The translations under genes were made by a program, and so were the position numbers. The notes under the pieces are model-generated. The model had not been told where the DNA came from. It did not search any database and saw only the letters and a program-made list of their open reading frames with translations. A stretch of DNA of 5,322 bases from Gp6-AA40 sp050742535. Its GTDB lineage: Bacteria; Acidobacteriota; Vicinamibacteria; Vicinamibacterales; UBA2999. Positions 5,052 through 5,322 of this stretch are shown one piece after another (within the stretch, counting starts at the first letter, position 1; every line of letters begins with the position of its first letter). The DNA is taken from contig JBOGIQ010000384.1 of NCBI GenBank assembly GCA_050742535.1, positions 1 to 5,322 on the forward strand, in the 5' to 3' direction.

Positions 5052-5322
5052 GTGGACGCAGTGTTGAACTGGCTATGGCAGGGTGGCGTGGTGGCGATCG
5101 TGGCAGCGGGAACGCTGCACCTTCTCGATCGCGCCCGCGCCGCCGTTCGCTGCCTCGTCTGCTGGGCCGCACTGCTCGTGGTCGTTGTGCTGCCTCTGGT
5201 TTCCCTCGCCATGGCTGCCGCGTCACCAGTTGCTCCAGCGGCCTCCAACGCCGCAAGGATCCTCACGGTTCCCGCTGCGTGGTGGACCTCGAGCGCGCTG
5301 ATCGCGGGGGCCTGGGCGCTCT
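5052..5322 (+). CDS. M56/BlaR1-like membrane protein, N-terminal part (runs off window)
   Basis: The GTG at 5052 opens a frame of 90 codons that is still open at the window end. It starts MDAVLNWLWQGGVVAIVAAG, the usual opening of M56 (BlaR1/MecR1) sensor proteases. Hydrophobic segments lie at about residues 5-25, 34-58 and 77-90 and fit the multi-pass membrane domain. The zinc-binding HEXXH motif and any C-terminal sensor domain would lie beyond the window, so proteolytic competence cannot be checked. It sits nine bases after the BlaI-type repressor with a ribosome binding site overlapping that gene's stop, the standard repressor-sensor operon. In the family the protein senses a signal in the envelope and inactivates the repressor. 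In Acidobacteriota many members are fused to, or neighbour, TIGR03435 domains; a broken TIGR03435 gene lies just upstream here. Confidence 0.88.
   Translation, partial: MDAVLNWLWQGGVVAIVAAGTLHLLDRARAAVRCLVCWAALLVVVVLPLVSLAMAAASPVAPAASNAARILTVPAAWWTSSALIAGAWAL

Noticed and set aside
4717..5256. Minus-strand open frame of 179 codons opposite the repressor and M56 genes
   Set aside because: The arginine-rich translation has no domain and is antisense to two clearly recognised genes.
1..5322. CRISPR array, rRNA, tRNA or complete insertion sequence
   Set aside because: No regularly spaced repeats, no RNA gene signatures and no transposase with terminal inverted repeats could be seen by eye.

Overview
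The window looks like chromosomal DNA of a GC-rich member of the Acidobacteriota, probably of the Vicinamibacteria type. This is inferred from gene families, not from a marker gene. It holds a duplicated FtsX/MacB-type orphan permease (ADOP), a degraded soil-associated TIGR03435 protein, a BlaI/MecI regulator paired with an M56-type membrane protein, and a DUF433-DUF5615 toxin-antitoxin-like pair. All four are especially common in that phylum.

Layout, left to right. Positions 1-73 are non-coding edge sequence with a 15-bp tandem repeat and a short perfect hairpin. Positions 74-647 (minus strand) hold a two-gene operon: a DUF433 antitoxin-like protein with a strong ribosome binding site, overlapping by 17 nt a GTG-started DUF5615 PIN-like protein. 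A 13-bp palindrome just upstream could be its operator. Positions 648-822 are intergenic and contain one hairpin. Positions 823-1125 (minus) are the C-terminal remnant of a large serine recombinase, so a mobile element once stood here. Positions 1157-3607 (minus) are a complete 816-residue ADOP permease. Its true start is at 3607; the longer open frame upstream looks non-coding. Positions 3608-3875 are intergenic, with two dyads, a lone TTGACA and a REP-like palindrome. Positions 3876-4591 (minus) are a TIGR03435 gene broken by 5' truncation, an internal deletion and a frame change.

From 4595 rightward the strand switches. A well-formed promoter/operator region (TTGACA, 18-bp spacer, TACAGT, with the perfect dyad GTTACAG-N6-CTGTAAC over the -10) drives a BlaI-family repressor (4671-5042). 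This is followed, with translational coupling, by the N-terminal membrane part of an M56/BlaR1-like protein that runs off the window end.

Functionally, the right end is a sensor-protease/repressor module, the middle is an exporter-type permease with no ATPase in view, and the left end is a small toxin-antitoxin-like module. Two gene remnants among them mark the window as a reshuffled accessory region. I see no clearly new multi-gene system. The most informative oddities are the BlaI control region with its 12-bp direct repeat, the broken TIGR03435 gene abutting it, and the candidate operator of the DUF433-DUF5615 pair.
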